DNA from: Peribacillus asahii
GTDB taxonomy: Bacteria > Bacillota > Bacilli > Bacillales > DSM-1321
Direction: 5' to 3'
DNA: 64,000 bases
Assembly (NCBI RefSeq): GCF_003570725.1
Contig: NZ_QWVS01000014.1
Span: 1 to 64,000, forward strand
Shown here: positions 1 to 8,653 of the stretch, piece by piece
Layout of the letters: each line of letters begins with the position of its first letter
Numbering within the stretch: position 1 is the first letter of the stretch
Program-made: the position numbers and the translations under genes
The notes under the pieces: generated by a model
What the model was told of the DNA's origin: nothing
Database searches by the model: none
What the model saw: the letters and a program-made list of their open reading frames with translations, nothing else

Positions 1-299
1 ATAACTTCAAAAGCTTACCTATCACTATAATAAGGAATGTGCCTTTTTCAATTTTTAAGGGCAGATTGTTAAAAAAATGATTTGAATCTATTAAAAAAAC
101 AGTTTAATTTTATTCATTGCTTAACCGTTTCATAAGGAAGTGTGTTTTTAATATTGATGTTGGTCTAATAATGAATGATTACATCCTTTTCAAGAGAATT
201 TTAGACATTTTTAAAGACTAGGTAATAATAGAGGAAATTTTTAACAAAGGATTATGATTCAAAAAATAGAATAATAATATGTAGAGTTAAATATAGGAA
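1..299. other. AT-rich left edge, no gene seen
   Basis: No open frame of credible length and no clear RNA structure is visible. The stretch probably belongs to the decayed material that continues to about 900. Confidence 0.4.
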
Positions 300-897
300 A
301 TGGGGAAGTTCAGATTGTCTATAACAAAATTCGAATCCGTATTTACACGTAAAACTAAGCATAATACAAAAAAACGAATTGAAGCTATTGAAAGCTACTT
401 TTTAGAATAGCATGATTTAGAGGTTGATTTTGAAGGCAACCAGGATAATTGCTTAGCTTTTGTTATGCAATTTATTTAAGATGATGATGTTTCTGAGGAA
501 GAAGTATTTAATGAAATACTTGCGATTTTAGAAGATAGGTATTCTATAGGGGAACCATTTTTTATTGCGAATTTAGAATTTAAAGAGGGATTAACTTTCG
601 AAGAATTAGAACAAATTATTACTGAGAAGTTTAATCAAACTACCCTCTCACAAGATTCTTTTGAATTTACCGATATACACTGTAGGAAAGTGTATATCTA
701 TCACTTGTAGATATACAGAGTACTATTTAAATCCTTTAACTGATCAAATAGAGGGAGAAAGATCACTTCTTAGTGGTAATTTGAATGTGAAATTTGATTT
801 CGATTGTAAATTACTAATTACAACTAAATCAAGTTACAACAAGGCTGTAAATTTACGAGCACATTTTTTGGACATAAACTTAACCTTCTTTTCTTGA
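300..897 (+). pseudogene. decayed gene of unknown family
   Basis: From an ATG at 300 one frame reads as an acidic soluble protein (MGKFRLSITKFESV, later LEFKEGLTFEELEQII). It is interrupted by TAG at about 408 and TAA at about 477. Near 660-690 the likely continuation moves to another frame, which stays open to 897 and ends in KAVNLRAHFLDINLTFFS. Amino-acid-like composition across the stops shows a former gene rather than chance. The family is not recognised. Two stops plus a frameshift make it non-functional. It lies tail-to-tail with the recombinase gene. Confidence 0.5.
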
Positions 898-990
898 CAA
901 AGCTATCAACATTCTGAACATGTAACTTATTTCCTCTTGTATATCTTAAACAAGGTATAGAGTTTAAATATGAACTTACTCAAATACATA

Positions 991-2097
991 TTATTTCTGA
1001 CGTCGTTTATCTAAAAGCTCTGCAGCTTTCCTAGCTTTCTCCCTAGAAGTATTAATATACAGGAGGGACGTATCGGACGATGTATGCCCTAATTGTGACA
1101 TAATCAAGGGAATATCTCCTCCCGTCTGTTCTGCTAAATTCGTAGCATAAGTATGCCTCAATTTATGTGGTGACATTCTTTTATCAAATGACTTCGTGTA
1201 CTTATAAACAATGTTTTCAACGGCACGATTAGTAAGGGGGAGAGATTCTCCTTTATAGAGTTTGATAAAAACAAATTCATTTTCATCGCCTTTCCCTGCA
1301 TAACGTGCATGCCGAATCGATAAATACTCTTTAAGATCATGAAGGGATGAGGGGGTAACGCTAACCGTATCTTTTTTGTTTCCCTTTCTAATTACACTGA
1401 TTTCCTTTGAACTGAAATCAATATCTTTGATCCTTAAATTAGATAACTCATTCACACGGATTCCACTTCCAAGAAAGAGAGAGAGGATCGCGTAATCTCG
1501 TTCTTTATCCCGCTTGAAGTAGTTTTTCTGAGTGTCAGAAAGAGAATGCTCATATTCGTCTTTCACGTACGCAAGGAAATCAATATCCTGATCATTAATA
1601 AAGATTTTTTCGGTTATATGTTTGGCCCGTTCATTAAACGTTTCTGATACCTTTTTCACCTGAATTTTTTGCATGACATTCCTATGGAAATAGGGTTTTC
1701 TATTATCTAATTCAGCTTCTGTCGTCAAGTATTTAAATAGGGAACGAAGGGAGGATTTATGGCGATTAACGGTTTTTGGATTAATCTTTTTCGTTTCATC
1801 GTTCTTTGAGACTTTATACTTTTTCCTGGCTATAAATTTAAAATAATTACTCGCTTCCTCCAAAGATAGGTTTTCAAGATATTCAGGTTTAATATCTCTA
1901 ATCGATTTGCATGGGACAATCCCTTCAGCCATGAGCCAATTAAAAAACTCTTGATAATCCCGTACATAATTGAAAAGGGTGAGGGGAGACCGAACATCCT
2001 GTTTAGCATCTACATATTTAACCACATAGTCAGGCATCTCTTTTAACAATTCATCTAGTTTTCTTTCGTAATAATCATGCTGCTTAGATATAGACAA
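991..2097 (-). CDS. xerS: XerS-like tyrosine recombinase
   Basis: Tyrosine-type site-specific recombinase of about 368 residues. The N-terminal half is a SAM-like DNA-binding domain (FNYVRDYQEFFNWL) and the C-terminal half is catalytic. Visible active-site residues are the Arg in GSGIRVNELSNL, the HKLRH box, the His in QLGHTSSDTS and the nucleophile Tyr in LLYINTSREK. Length and sequence fit the single-recombinase XerS branch that resolves chromosome dimers at a dif-like site, but a mobile-element integrase of the same family cannot be excluded. The start is uncertain: the frame opens at a GTG at 2130. I chose the TTG at 2097 because a GAGGTG ribosome site lies 6 nt upstream; GTG at 2106 is another option. 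Confidence 0.85.
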   Translation of the reverse strand: MSISKQHDYYERKLDELLKEMPDYVVKYVDAKQDVRSPLTLFNYVRDYQEFFNWLMAEGIVPCKSIRDIKPEYLENLSLEEASNYFKFIARKKYKVSKNDETKKINPKTVNRHKSSLRSLFKYLTTEAELDNRKPYFHRNVMQKIQVKKVSETFNERAKHITEKIFINDQDIDFLAYVKDEYEHSLSDTQKNYFKRDKERDYAILSLFLGSGIRVNELSNLRIKDIDFSSKEISVIRKGNKKDTVSVTPSSLHDLKEYLSIRHARYAGKGDENEFVFIKLYKGESLPLTNRAVENIVYKYTKSFDKRMSPHKLRHTYATNLAEQTGGDIPLIMSQLGHTSSDTSLLYINTSREKARKAAELLDKRRQK

Positions 2098-2431
2098 ACG
2101 AAGCACCTCACAAATATAAATAGATACCACTTAGTTTAGTTCATGAATTTGAAGCCATCCCTGGTTATGGAGTAAAAACTATAGTCAATCAAAAAAGAAA
2201 GCCTAGTAGTCGGAAACTCATGAAGCAAAATATAGAAAGAAAATATTGAAATGTCAAACAAATAACAGTCGATAAGTAATTTACAATTTGGGTCTTTTTG
2301 TTGTATGTTCTTTATTATAGGAATGAAAAGCAATTAATCGTGTTTGTTGCCTTCTCTATATCTGTTAGCATATTAAGTTTTCAGGAGTAAGAGGTAGGTT
2401 TTAATTATATATAAAAGGATGGGAAAGCGGT
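2098..2431. other. divergent intergenic region
   Basis: About 330 bp between the recombinase and the HemD-like gene, which point away from each other. It should hold both promoters. I see no convincing coding frame: the minus-strand frame at 2136-2333 is AT-rich and has no ribosome site. Confidence 0.4.
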
Positions 2432-3241
2432 ATGGGAAAAGGATTAGCAGGGAAGCGAATTGCAATTGGCGGTTCGCGAAAAATAGAAGAAATTAGTACA
2501 TTAATCGAAAAACAAGGGGGTATTCCTGTTGTACGTCCCCTTCAAGGAACTGTTTTTTTAGCAGAAAAGGAGGTAGAACCTGACTTACAGAATTTTGTCA
2601 TGGAAGGGGCAGACTGGGTTATTTTCACAACGGGCATTGGAACAGAAACTCTATTAAATTTGGCCGAAACATTGGGTATCAAAGATCAGTTCTTAAATAG
2701 AATCCAACAAGCCAGTGTAGCTTCAAGAGGGTATAAAACACTTGCAACGTTAAAGAAAATTGGGATTAAACCGGTTGCGACTGATGAGGATGGGACTACT
2801 CGTGGATTAATCCGTTCTCTTGAAAGCTTTGATTTTTCGGGGAAAAGAGTAATGGTTCAGCTTCATGGGGAAACCGCTCCAACGTTAATAAAGTTTCTTG
2901 AAGATAGAGGAGCATCCGTGTTAACGATTCTTCCTTACCAGCATATTGCTCCTGATTCAGAGACAGTTGCAAAATTATGTGAAGAACTGCTAAACAATGA
3001 ATTGGACGCGGTATGTTTTACGACCGCTATCCAAGTTCGGTCTCTTTTTAACTTTGCGAGGGAGAACGGCTGTTTAACAGAGGTTTTACAATCTTTTCAA
3101 GGGAGAGCGCTTGCCGCTGCTGTTGGGAAAGTTACCGCGGAAGCTTTAGTAGAAGAGGGAGTGGAACGCTTGCTTGCTCCCGAACTTGAGAGAATGGGAG
3201 CTATGATTATTGAGTTGTCTCGTTACTATGAGAAACTTTAA
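2432..3241 (+). CDS. uroporphyrinogen-III synthase-like protein
   Basis: 269-residue protein of the HemD fold. HemD closes hydroxymethylbilane with ring-D inversion to give uroporphyrinogen III in tetrapyrrole synthesis. Family marks are the N-terminal GKRIAIGGSRK strand, WVIFTTGIGTETLL, the ASRGYKTLATLKKIGIKP segment between the two lobes, and CFTTAIQVRSLFNFA with the AAVGKVTAEAL strand near the C-terminus. An AAAGGATGGG ribosome site precedes the ATG. It stands alone, outside a hem operon, so it is probably a paralogue (B. cereus genomes carry extra HemD-like genes), and the exact reaction is inferred. A terminator follows at 3288. Confidence 0.75.
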   Translation: MGKGLAGKRIAIGGSRKIEEISTLIEKQGGIPVVRPLQGTVFLAEKEVEPDLQNFVMEGADWVIFTTGIGTETLLNLAETLGIKDQFLNRIQQASVASRGYKTLATLKKIGIKPVATDEDGTTRGLIRSLESFDFSGKRVMVQLHGETAPTLIKFLEDRGASVLTILPYQHIAPDSETVAKLCEELLNNELDAVCFTTAIQVRSLFNFARENGCLTEVLQSFQGRALAAAVGKVTAEALVEEGVERLLAPELERMGAMIIELSRYYEKL

Positions 3242-3287
3242 AGAATATATGAGTAGCGATAGCTAAATAAAAAAGTGATAGTCTTTA

Positions 3288-3323
3288 GAGTGCGAAAATT
3301 ACCATTATCATCGCACTCTTTTG
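3288..3323. terminator. rho-independent terminator
   Basis: An 8-bp stem GAGTGCGA/TCGCACTC is followed by TTTTG on the plus strand. It serves the HemD-like gene and lies upstream of the convergent methyltransferase end. Confidence 0.7.
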
Positions 3324-3374
3324 TTTGTTTACATAGTTAATTATAAATGATAATAACTACCTCACTTAAAACAA

Positions 3375-4103
3375 CTATTTAGTACATGAAAATATTCTAT
3401 AGCTCAAAACACCGTCATACTTTGCCATTATATTAAAATGTTCATACATTACCGAGTAAAGTTCAGGTTCAATATATTCTGAGCATTGGAATTCTGGATT
3501 TGGATTGTATTGGAGCATAGATAGTTCTTGCATACGAATATTTATATTTTTAAAACCGGCCTTTTCAAATAAAGTAATCCAATTCTTTTCCGTAAGGACG
3601 GAGCCTAATCCATAAAATTGTTTAATTTCTTCCTCTATAGTTAGGGAAAGCGGTTTATTGATGGTAAGCTCATTTGCAATAAAACGCCCGCCATTTTTTA
3701 ATAATCGAAATATTTCTTTAAGAGCTTTTGGCTGATTTACAAAAGAAAGGACAGATTCGGAAATAATAAAATCAAATTCCCCATCCTTTAGCGGAAAATC
3801 CTCTATGGAACCTTGAATAATTTCCACTGGTAATTGGTATTTCCTCATTCTACTTTTTGCTTTTTCCACCATTATAGAGTTAATATCCATCCCTGTTACT
3901 TTTGCTTCGTATTGCTCAGCTAGATAGGCAGATGTTTGACCAGTACCACACCCTACATCTAAAATGCGAGAATTTTTATTAATTTCTTCAGTTTTAAGTA
4001 TGTCCTTAGTTAGACCAATACCACCAGGATGTGCTCCCCCCACACCAAATTTGGACAAAAAATCTAAATAGATCGACCTGCCAATTAGAATCACCTTCTT
4101 CAA
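3375..4103 (-). CDS. class I SAM-dependent methyltransferase
   Basis: Rossmann-fold methyltransferase of about 236-242 residues. Motif I is ILDVGCGTGQTSAYLA, the acidic motif II is VTGMDIN, and FDFIISESVLSFV matches the motif IV region. The substrate is unknown; the N-terminal GVGGAHPGG segment suggests a small-molecule methyltransferase of the ubiE/UbiG-like group. The start is odd. The only in-frame standard codon is a TTG at 4103 with no ribosome site. A good GAAGGTGA site precedes an ATT at 4085 that would give the more natural IGRSIYLDF N-terminus, so a former ATG may have mutated to ATT. Expression may therefore be weak. No operon partner. Confidence 0.8.
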   Translation of the reverse strand: MKKVILIGRSIYLDFLSKFGVGGAHPGGIGLTKDILKTEEINKNSRILDVGCGTGQTSAYLAEQYEAKVTGMDINSIMVEKAKSRMRKYQLPVEIIQGSIEDFPLKDGEFDFIISESVLSFVNQPKALKEIFRLLKNGGRFIANELTINKPLSLTIEEEIKQFYGLGSVLTEKNWITLFEKAGFKNINIRMQELSMLQYNPNPEFQCSEYIEPELYSVMYEHFNIMAKYDGVLSYRIFSCTK

Positions 4104-4284
4104 TTCTTATTTTATAAAATATGAAAATGCAAATAAGATGTTCATTCTAGAATGGCAGATGTTACTTTCAATGGGAAATAGGCTCTTGAATCCGTAACAA
4201 TCACCCAAATGAATCATAATTTGTTAAAGAGAGCACACGTAGTATTTGATAATTTCATATACACAAATTACCTTCTTTCAACTC

Positions 4285-4301
4285 TCAGGTATTTAACCTG
4301 A
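4285..4301. promoter_or_regulatory. small dyad upstream of bacteriocin precursor
   Basis: TCAGGT-5 nt-ACCTGA inverted repeat, about 27 nt upstream of the precursor start codon and so probably in its leader or promoter. It may be an operator or a minor hairpin. The binding protein is unknown. Confidence 0.25.
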
Positions 4302-4327
4302 TTATTAAATATAAAGGAGAGCAAAAC

Positions 4328-4567
4328 ATGCACAATTTTCAAAATGAACTACAAACGTTAGGGATGGATAATTATCAAGTTGGCCAGGTAACTCCTATAG
4401 ATTATCAATATCAAAATCCAGTCGAGTTTGTCGATATGCGTCGTTGTGGGGGCTGTGGTTTTCGCTGTGGCGGTTGCGGCTTTCGTTGTGGGGGCTTTCG
4501 CTGCGGCGGCTGTTTCGGCATTGGCTTTGGCTTTGGTTGTTTTGGCTGTTTTGGTTTCTTTATTTAG
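4328..4567 (+). CDS. heterocycloanthracin/sonorensin-like TOMM precursor peptide
   Basis: 79-residue ribosomal peptide. Residues 1-39 form a leader without Cys (MHNFQNELQTLGMDNYQVGQ, then an acidic VEFVDMRR end). The C-terminal 40 residues are a core of Cys, Gly, Phe and Arg in CGGCGFR-type repeats followed by GFGCFGCFGFF. Ten or so Cys would be turned into thiazoles. The pattern matches the Bacillus heterocycle-containing bacteriocins (heterocycloanthracin, sonorensin). AAAGGAGAGC gives a strong ribosome site. Its own terminator follows at 4620, and the maturation genes start 170 bp downstream on the same strand. The low-complexity core makes the peptide count and length prone to repeat slippage. 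Confidence 0.9.
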   Translation: MHNFQNELQTLGMDNYQVGQVTPIDYQYQNPVEFVDMRRCGGCGFRCGGCGFRCGGFRCGGCFGIGFGFGCFGCFGFFI

Positions 4568-4619
4568 TAATTGGGTAGCTGTTAGCTGTTCTTCAGAAAA
4601 AATTAAGTTAATTTATGAA

Positions 4620-4659
4620 AAGAAAGTGTCCCTGCATTGTCGTAGGGGCACTTCTTTTT
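4620..4659 (+). terminator. terminator after precursor gene
   Basis: The stem AGAAaGTGtCCCT/AGGGGCACTTCT, with a short loop, is followed by TTTTT. It separates high-level precursor transcription from the maturation operon, a common arrangement for modified peptides. Confidence 0.75.
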
Positions 4660-4739
4660 AGGTTAATCATAATGGACAAATACAAGTACATAAAATGATA
4701 GGGAATAATGAGGAACGATTAGAATGAAGGAGGAACTGA

Positions 4740-6686
4740 ATGACGAAACTGAACTCACACTCACGTCTCAAGGTGAAAAATGACACATTTTATCTACCTA
4801 ATCCACAAGGTGGTGTGTATTTTAGAAATAACGTAAGCTCATTCCGTATGGAAGGCGATACAATCTATCAATGGATTGAAAAACTGATGCCGATGTTCAA
4901 TGGGGAACACACATTAGAAGAGTTGACAGAGGGACTAACACCCCCGTATCGAAACAGGGTATATGAGATTGGGGAAGTTTTGTACACAAATGGCTTTATT
5001 CGAGATGTAAGCCAAGATTGTTCTCATCAATTAAAAGAAAATGTTCTCGAAAAGTATGCTTCACAAATTGAATTTATTGAGAACTTTGTTGATTCTGGTG
5101 CGTACCGTTTTCAAGAATACCGTCAAACTAAAGCCCTAGCTGTCGGATCAGGCTCTTTTATAGTTTCGTTGATTTCTGCCCTAATTGAATCTGGACTGCC
5201 AAAGTTCGATATCATGGTGACGGATTCAGTACCTACAAATCGATTACGGATTAATGAAATGGTGAAGAAGGCCAAAAGGGATGACTCCGAGGTGGAGGTA
5301 AACGAGATACCATTTGAAAAAGGGCAAGGAGAGAATTTTTGGCAAGCAGCTGTGCAGCCATATGATTGGATATTATATGTTTCTGAAAATGAAAATATAA
5401 AAGAACTTAGGAATTTAAATCAGATCTGTAAAGAGGAGAAGAAGGTATTTCTACCTGCCTTATGTTTAGACCGAGTAGGGCTCGCTGGTCCTTTGGTGCA
5501 TCCAGAATCAGAGGAGTGCTGGGAATCTGCATGGCGTCGTCTTCATCAATCTGCATTGCAAGAAAATCGGCAGCTGCAGACATACTCTTCCACAGCGGAA
5601 TCGATTCTGGCAAACATCGTTGCATTCGAATTTTTTAAGAAGACTACAGGAACTGCAGGTTCAAATCAAAGTAATCAAATTTACCTGCTTGATCTTGAAA
5701 CATTGAACGGGGACTGGATGTCATTCATTCTACATCCATTGGTTAAGAATATAGATGTATCGTCTAGACTGGTTGAAGACCTTGATGTAATGCTCAAGCA
5801 AGAACGGAGTGAAAAGAAACCGCCGAATAACCTCTTGGAATATTTCAGTTTATTAACTTCAGAAGAAACAGGGATTTTCCATGCTTGGGAGGAACGAAAC
5901 TTAAAACAGCTTCCTCTTTCGCAATGCTATATTCAAGCAGTAAATCCAGTGTCAGAGGGACCGGCAGACCTACTGCCAGAGGTTGTTTGTCCAGGTCTTA
6001 CACATGAGGAGGCAAAAAAGGAAGCCGGACTGACTGGTATTGAAATGTATGTGTCACAAATGATTAAGGGATTCAGGAATCAGAAAGATCAAGAAGAAAT
6101 AAATATATTGGAAGGATTTATCGGCATTGGTGCAGGAGAAACAGTTGAAGAAGCTGTTTGTCGCGGCTTGCAAGCCTATTTAGAGGAGGAAGTGAAAAAT
6201 CGAAAAATTAATCGGCCGAACACGATGTTTCGCGTACAACTGGAAAAAATAGAAGATCCCCACTGCAGGTTTTATTTAAATTCCCTTACTACCTTAAATG
6301 GTACACCAACAATTGGTTTGGAAAATAAAATGTTAGGCTTTCCTGTAATATGGGTACAGTCGCAGGGCCGTCGGTACACGAGTATAGGTTTAAATACAAC
6401 GTTAGCTTTACGGAGTGCCTTGCAGCAAGCGCTTTTGGATATTCAAAATAAGGAGAAATCAACAGATAAGGAAGCGGAATCAACTGTTTTTCTGAACGGA
6501 AAGGAAGGGAAACTCGAAATCCCTTCTTGTGAAGAACTAACAAAAGAGGAACTATTACAATCCTCTATTCGGATCCTGAACGGAAACAATAAAAGGCTCT
6601 TCGTGTATGATCTTTCGTTCGAACCTTTTTTAAAACAGGAACTGGCAGGGGTGTTTGGTGTGCAGATACGAGGGGAGGAACCCTAA
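4740..6686 (+). CDS. thiazole-containing bacteriocin maturation protein (RRE/ThiF-like)
   Basis: 648-residue protein matching the 'putative thiazole-containing bacteriocin maturation protein' family found with heterocycloanthracin clusters. The first ~85 residues (FYLPNPQGGVYFRN, then a winged-helix-like segment) resemble a PqqD-type RRE that binds the leader peptide. A Rossmann/ThiF-like region follows (TKALAVGSGSFIVSLISALI, residues ~130-280) without an obvious catalytic adenylation Cys. Later parts resemble the docking portion of YcaO partners. An AGGAGGAACTGA ribosome site fixes the ATG. The stop overlaps the next start by one base, so it is co-translated with the YcaO gene. Role inferred: deliver the precursor to the cyclodehydratase. 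Confidence 0.85.
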   Translation: MTKLNSHSRLKVKNDTFYLPNPQGGVYFRNNVSSFRMEGDTIYQWIEKLMPMFNGEHTLEELTEGLTPPYRNRVYEIGEVLYTNGFIRDVSQDCSHQLKENVLEKYASQIEFIENFVDSGAYRFQEYRQTKALAVGSGSFIVSLISALIESGLPKFDIMVTDSVPTNRLRINEMVKKAKRDDSEVEVNEIPFEKGQGENFWQAAVQPYDWILYVSENENIKELRNLNQICKEEKKVFLPALCLDRVGLAGPLVHPESEECWESAWRRLHQSALQENRQLQTYSSTAESILANIVAFEFFKKTTGTAGSNQSNQIYLLDLETLNGDWMSFILHPLVKNIDVSSRLVEDLDVMLKQERSEKKPPNNLLEYFSLLTSEETGIFHAWEERNLKQLPLSQCYIQAVNPVSEGPADLLPEVVCPGLTHEEAKKEAGLTGIEMYVSQMIKGFRNQKDQEEINILEGFIGIGAGETVEEAVCRGLQAYLEEEVKNRKINRPNTMFRVQLEKIEDPHCRFYLNSLTTLNGTPTIGLENKMLGFPVIWVQSQGRRYTSIGLNTTLALRSALQQALLDIQNKEKSTDKEAESTVFLNGKEGKLEIPSCEELTKEELLQSSIRILNGNNKRLFVYDLSFEPFLKQELAGVFGVQIRGEEP

Positions 6687-8629
6687 TGGCTGCTCGTATT
6701 CTAATTGACGGACATGGTTTGTTAGCGGATTTTGTCTATGATCAATTGTCCAGCAACTATCCTGTAACGCGACAAAGCTTATTAGATGAGGTTCCTGAAG
6801 AAACAGAATTAGCTCTGGTGCTGCAGGATGCCTGGCATCCATCAGTTCATCAAAAAGCGGAAGAGAGATTCAGGGGCATAGGTATCCCGTGGCTTCGAGG
6901 GTTTGTTTCATTTGGGGAGGGAATAATCGGTCCATTCGTACAGCCCGATAAACCAGGATGTTCTCGCTGTGCTGACATACGGCGCATGATAGCTGGATCT
7001 GATTCCCAGGAAATGTGGGAGCTTCACATGAGAATGGCATCAGGAGAAGGTGTATTGCGAGATGCCTGGGCATCGCGAGCGGGGCTATTGCAAATGGCAG
7101 CTTTGATATGTACAGAAGTGCAGAAGGTTCTTCAAGGAAAACCCAGCAGCTTAGAAGAAAGAGTGCTCATTACCAACCTTAGAACATTAACGACCTCTAG
7201 TCATCTTTTCTCGCCCGATCCATTGTGCCCGTTATGCAGTTCAATACCTGATGACACACCCGCACTAGCTCAAATTAGGTTAGAATCCAGTCCGAAAATA
7301 AATGAGGGCAGTTATCGCTGTCGTTCGATGGATGAATTAAAAACAGTACTTGTCAAAGATTATCTCGATTATCGTACTGGGATCATGAATAGGAAAATGC
7401 AGGATTTGGTGCTGCCATTTGCTGATGTTTTAGTGAACATGCCGCTGGTTGAAGCGGATGAGGGAGTAGCAGGAAGATCTAATTCTTATGAAATGAGTGA
7501 GTTAACTGCCATTTTGGAAGGATTGGAGCGCTATTGCGGAATCGAACCTCGGGGTAAAAGAAGGGTAGTTCGTGATAGTTATCATAATTTAGAAAATCAA
7601 GCACTAAACCCCATAACAGTTGGTTTACATGAAAAAGAGCAATATAAAAAGCCAAATTTTCCGTTTAAACCTTTCAATCCTGATGATCCAATGAATTGGG
7701 TCTGGGGGTATTCATTCTTACAAGAACGTCCTATTCTGGTTCCAGAGTTACTCGCCTATTACAGTTTGGGCTATGGAGGAGAGGGCTTTATTTATGAAAC
7801 CTCCAATGGGTGTGCATTAGGAGGAAGTTTAGAAGAAGCTATTTTTCATGCCATTATGGAGGTAGTCGAGCGGGACTCATTCTTATTAACTTGGTATGCT
7901 AGGCTCTCTCTTCCTCGTCTTGATCTTAGTTCTGCTAACGATAAAGAATTACAGCTGATGGTCGACCGTATACGTGAGGTGGCGGGATATGACCTTCATT
8001 TCTACAATTCTACGATGGAACATGGGATTCCAAGCGTCTGGGCAGTGGCCAAAAACAGAAAATCCAAGGGTACAAACCTCATTTGTGCAGCTGGAGCTAA
8101 CCCTGATCCGGTGCGGGCTGTAAAAAGTGCGATTTATGAGCTGGCAGGAATGATGTTTAGGCATGATGAAAAATTGGAGGAAAACCGCCAGAAATACGAA
8201 AGGATGCTACAAGATCCGTTTGCAGTACGTACCATGGAGGACCACGGCATGCTGTACGGTTTGAAAGAAGCAGAGAAACAACTAGACTTTTTATTGGGTG
8301 ATCATCGCCCATTACGTACGTTTGCTGAGGAATTCAAGCAGCCGCCGGCACATACTGATTTAAAGGATGATCTTCAGGATATTCTTAATAAGTTCCGTCA
8401 GTTAAACCTTCAAGTTATTGTGGTTGACCAAACAACACCTATCATCAAACGAAACGGATTATTCTGTGTAAAGGTCTTGATTCCTGGAATGTTACCAATG
8501 ACATTTGGACATCATCTTACTCGAGTACAAGGGCTAGATAGGGTACTTAAGGTACCGGTGCAATTAGGATTTAGGAAGACACCATTATCGTTTGAACAGC
8601 TTAATCCATATCCACATCCGTTCCCATAA
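6686..8629 (+). CDS. TOMM YcaO cyclodehydratase (SagD-type, E1-like fusion)
   Basis: 647-residue ATP-dependent cyclodehydratase that converts Cys (Ser/Thr) of the precursor to azolines. The N-terminal ~200 residues are an E1-like partner region with two CxxC pairs (GCSRCAD and LCPLCSS), probably one zinc site. The YcaO domain runs from ~250 to the end: the ELTAILEGLERYCG and SLEEAIFHAIMEVVERD helices supply Glu residues for ATP/Mg binding. The C-terminus ends in a proline-rich PYPHPFP, the tail needed by TOMM YcaO proteins. TAATG overlap with the upstream gene. No sign of damage. Confidence 0.9.
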   Translation: MAARILIDGHGLLADFVYDQLSSNYPVTRQSLLDEVPEETELALVLQDAWHPSVHQKAEERFRGIGIPWLRGFVSFGEGIIGPFVQPDKPGCSRCADIRRMIAGSDSQEMWELHMRMASGEGVLRDAWASRAGLLQMAALICTEVQKVLQGKPSSLEERVLITNLRTLTTSSHLFSPDPLCPLCSSIPDDTPALAQIRLESSPKINEGSYRCRSMDELKTVLVKDYLDYRTGIMNRKMQDLVLPFADVLVNMPLVEADEGVAGRSNSYEMSELTAILEGLERYCGIEPRGKRRVVRDSYHNLENQALNPITVGLHEKEQYKKPNFPFKPFNPDDPMNWVWGYSFLQERPILVPELLAYYSLGYGGEGFIYETSNGCALGGSLEEAIFHAIMEVVERDSFLLTWYARLSLPRLDLSSANDKELQLMVDRIREVAGYDLHFYNSTMEHGIPSVWAVAKNRKSKGTNLICAAGANPDPVRAVKSAIYELAGMMFRHDEKLEENRQKYERMLQDPFAVRTMEDHGMLYGLKEAEKQLDFLLGDHRPLRTFAEEFKQPPAHTDLKDDLQDILNKFRQLNLQVIVVDQTTPIIKRNGLFCVKVLIPGMLPMTFGHHLTRVQGLDRVLKVPVQLGFRKTPLSFEQLNPYPHPFP

Positions 8630-8653
8630 TTAAAGAGTAGGAGGACAAAAAAA

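Noticed and set aside
4428..4661. Hydrophobic 77-aa frame (VVVGAVVFAVAVAAF) overlapping the bacteriocin core
   Set aside because: It is the +1 reading of the TGT/GGC-rich core repeats; it has no ribosome site and overlaps the well-supported precursor.
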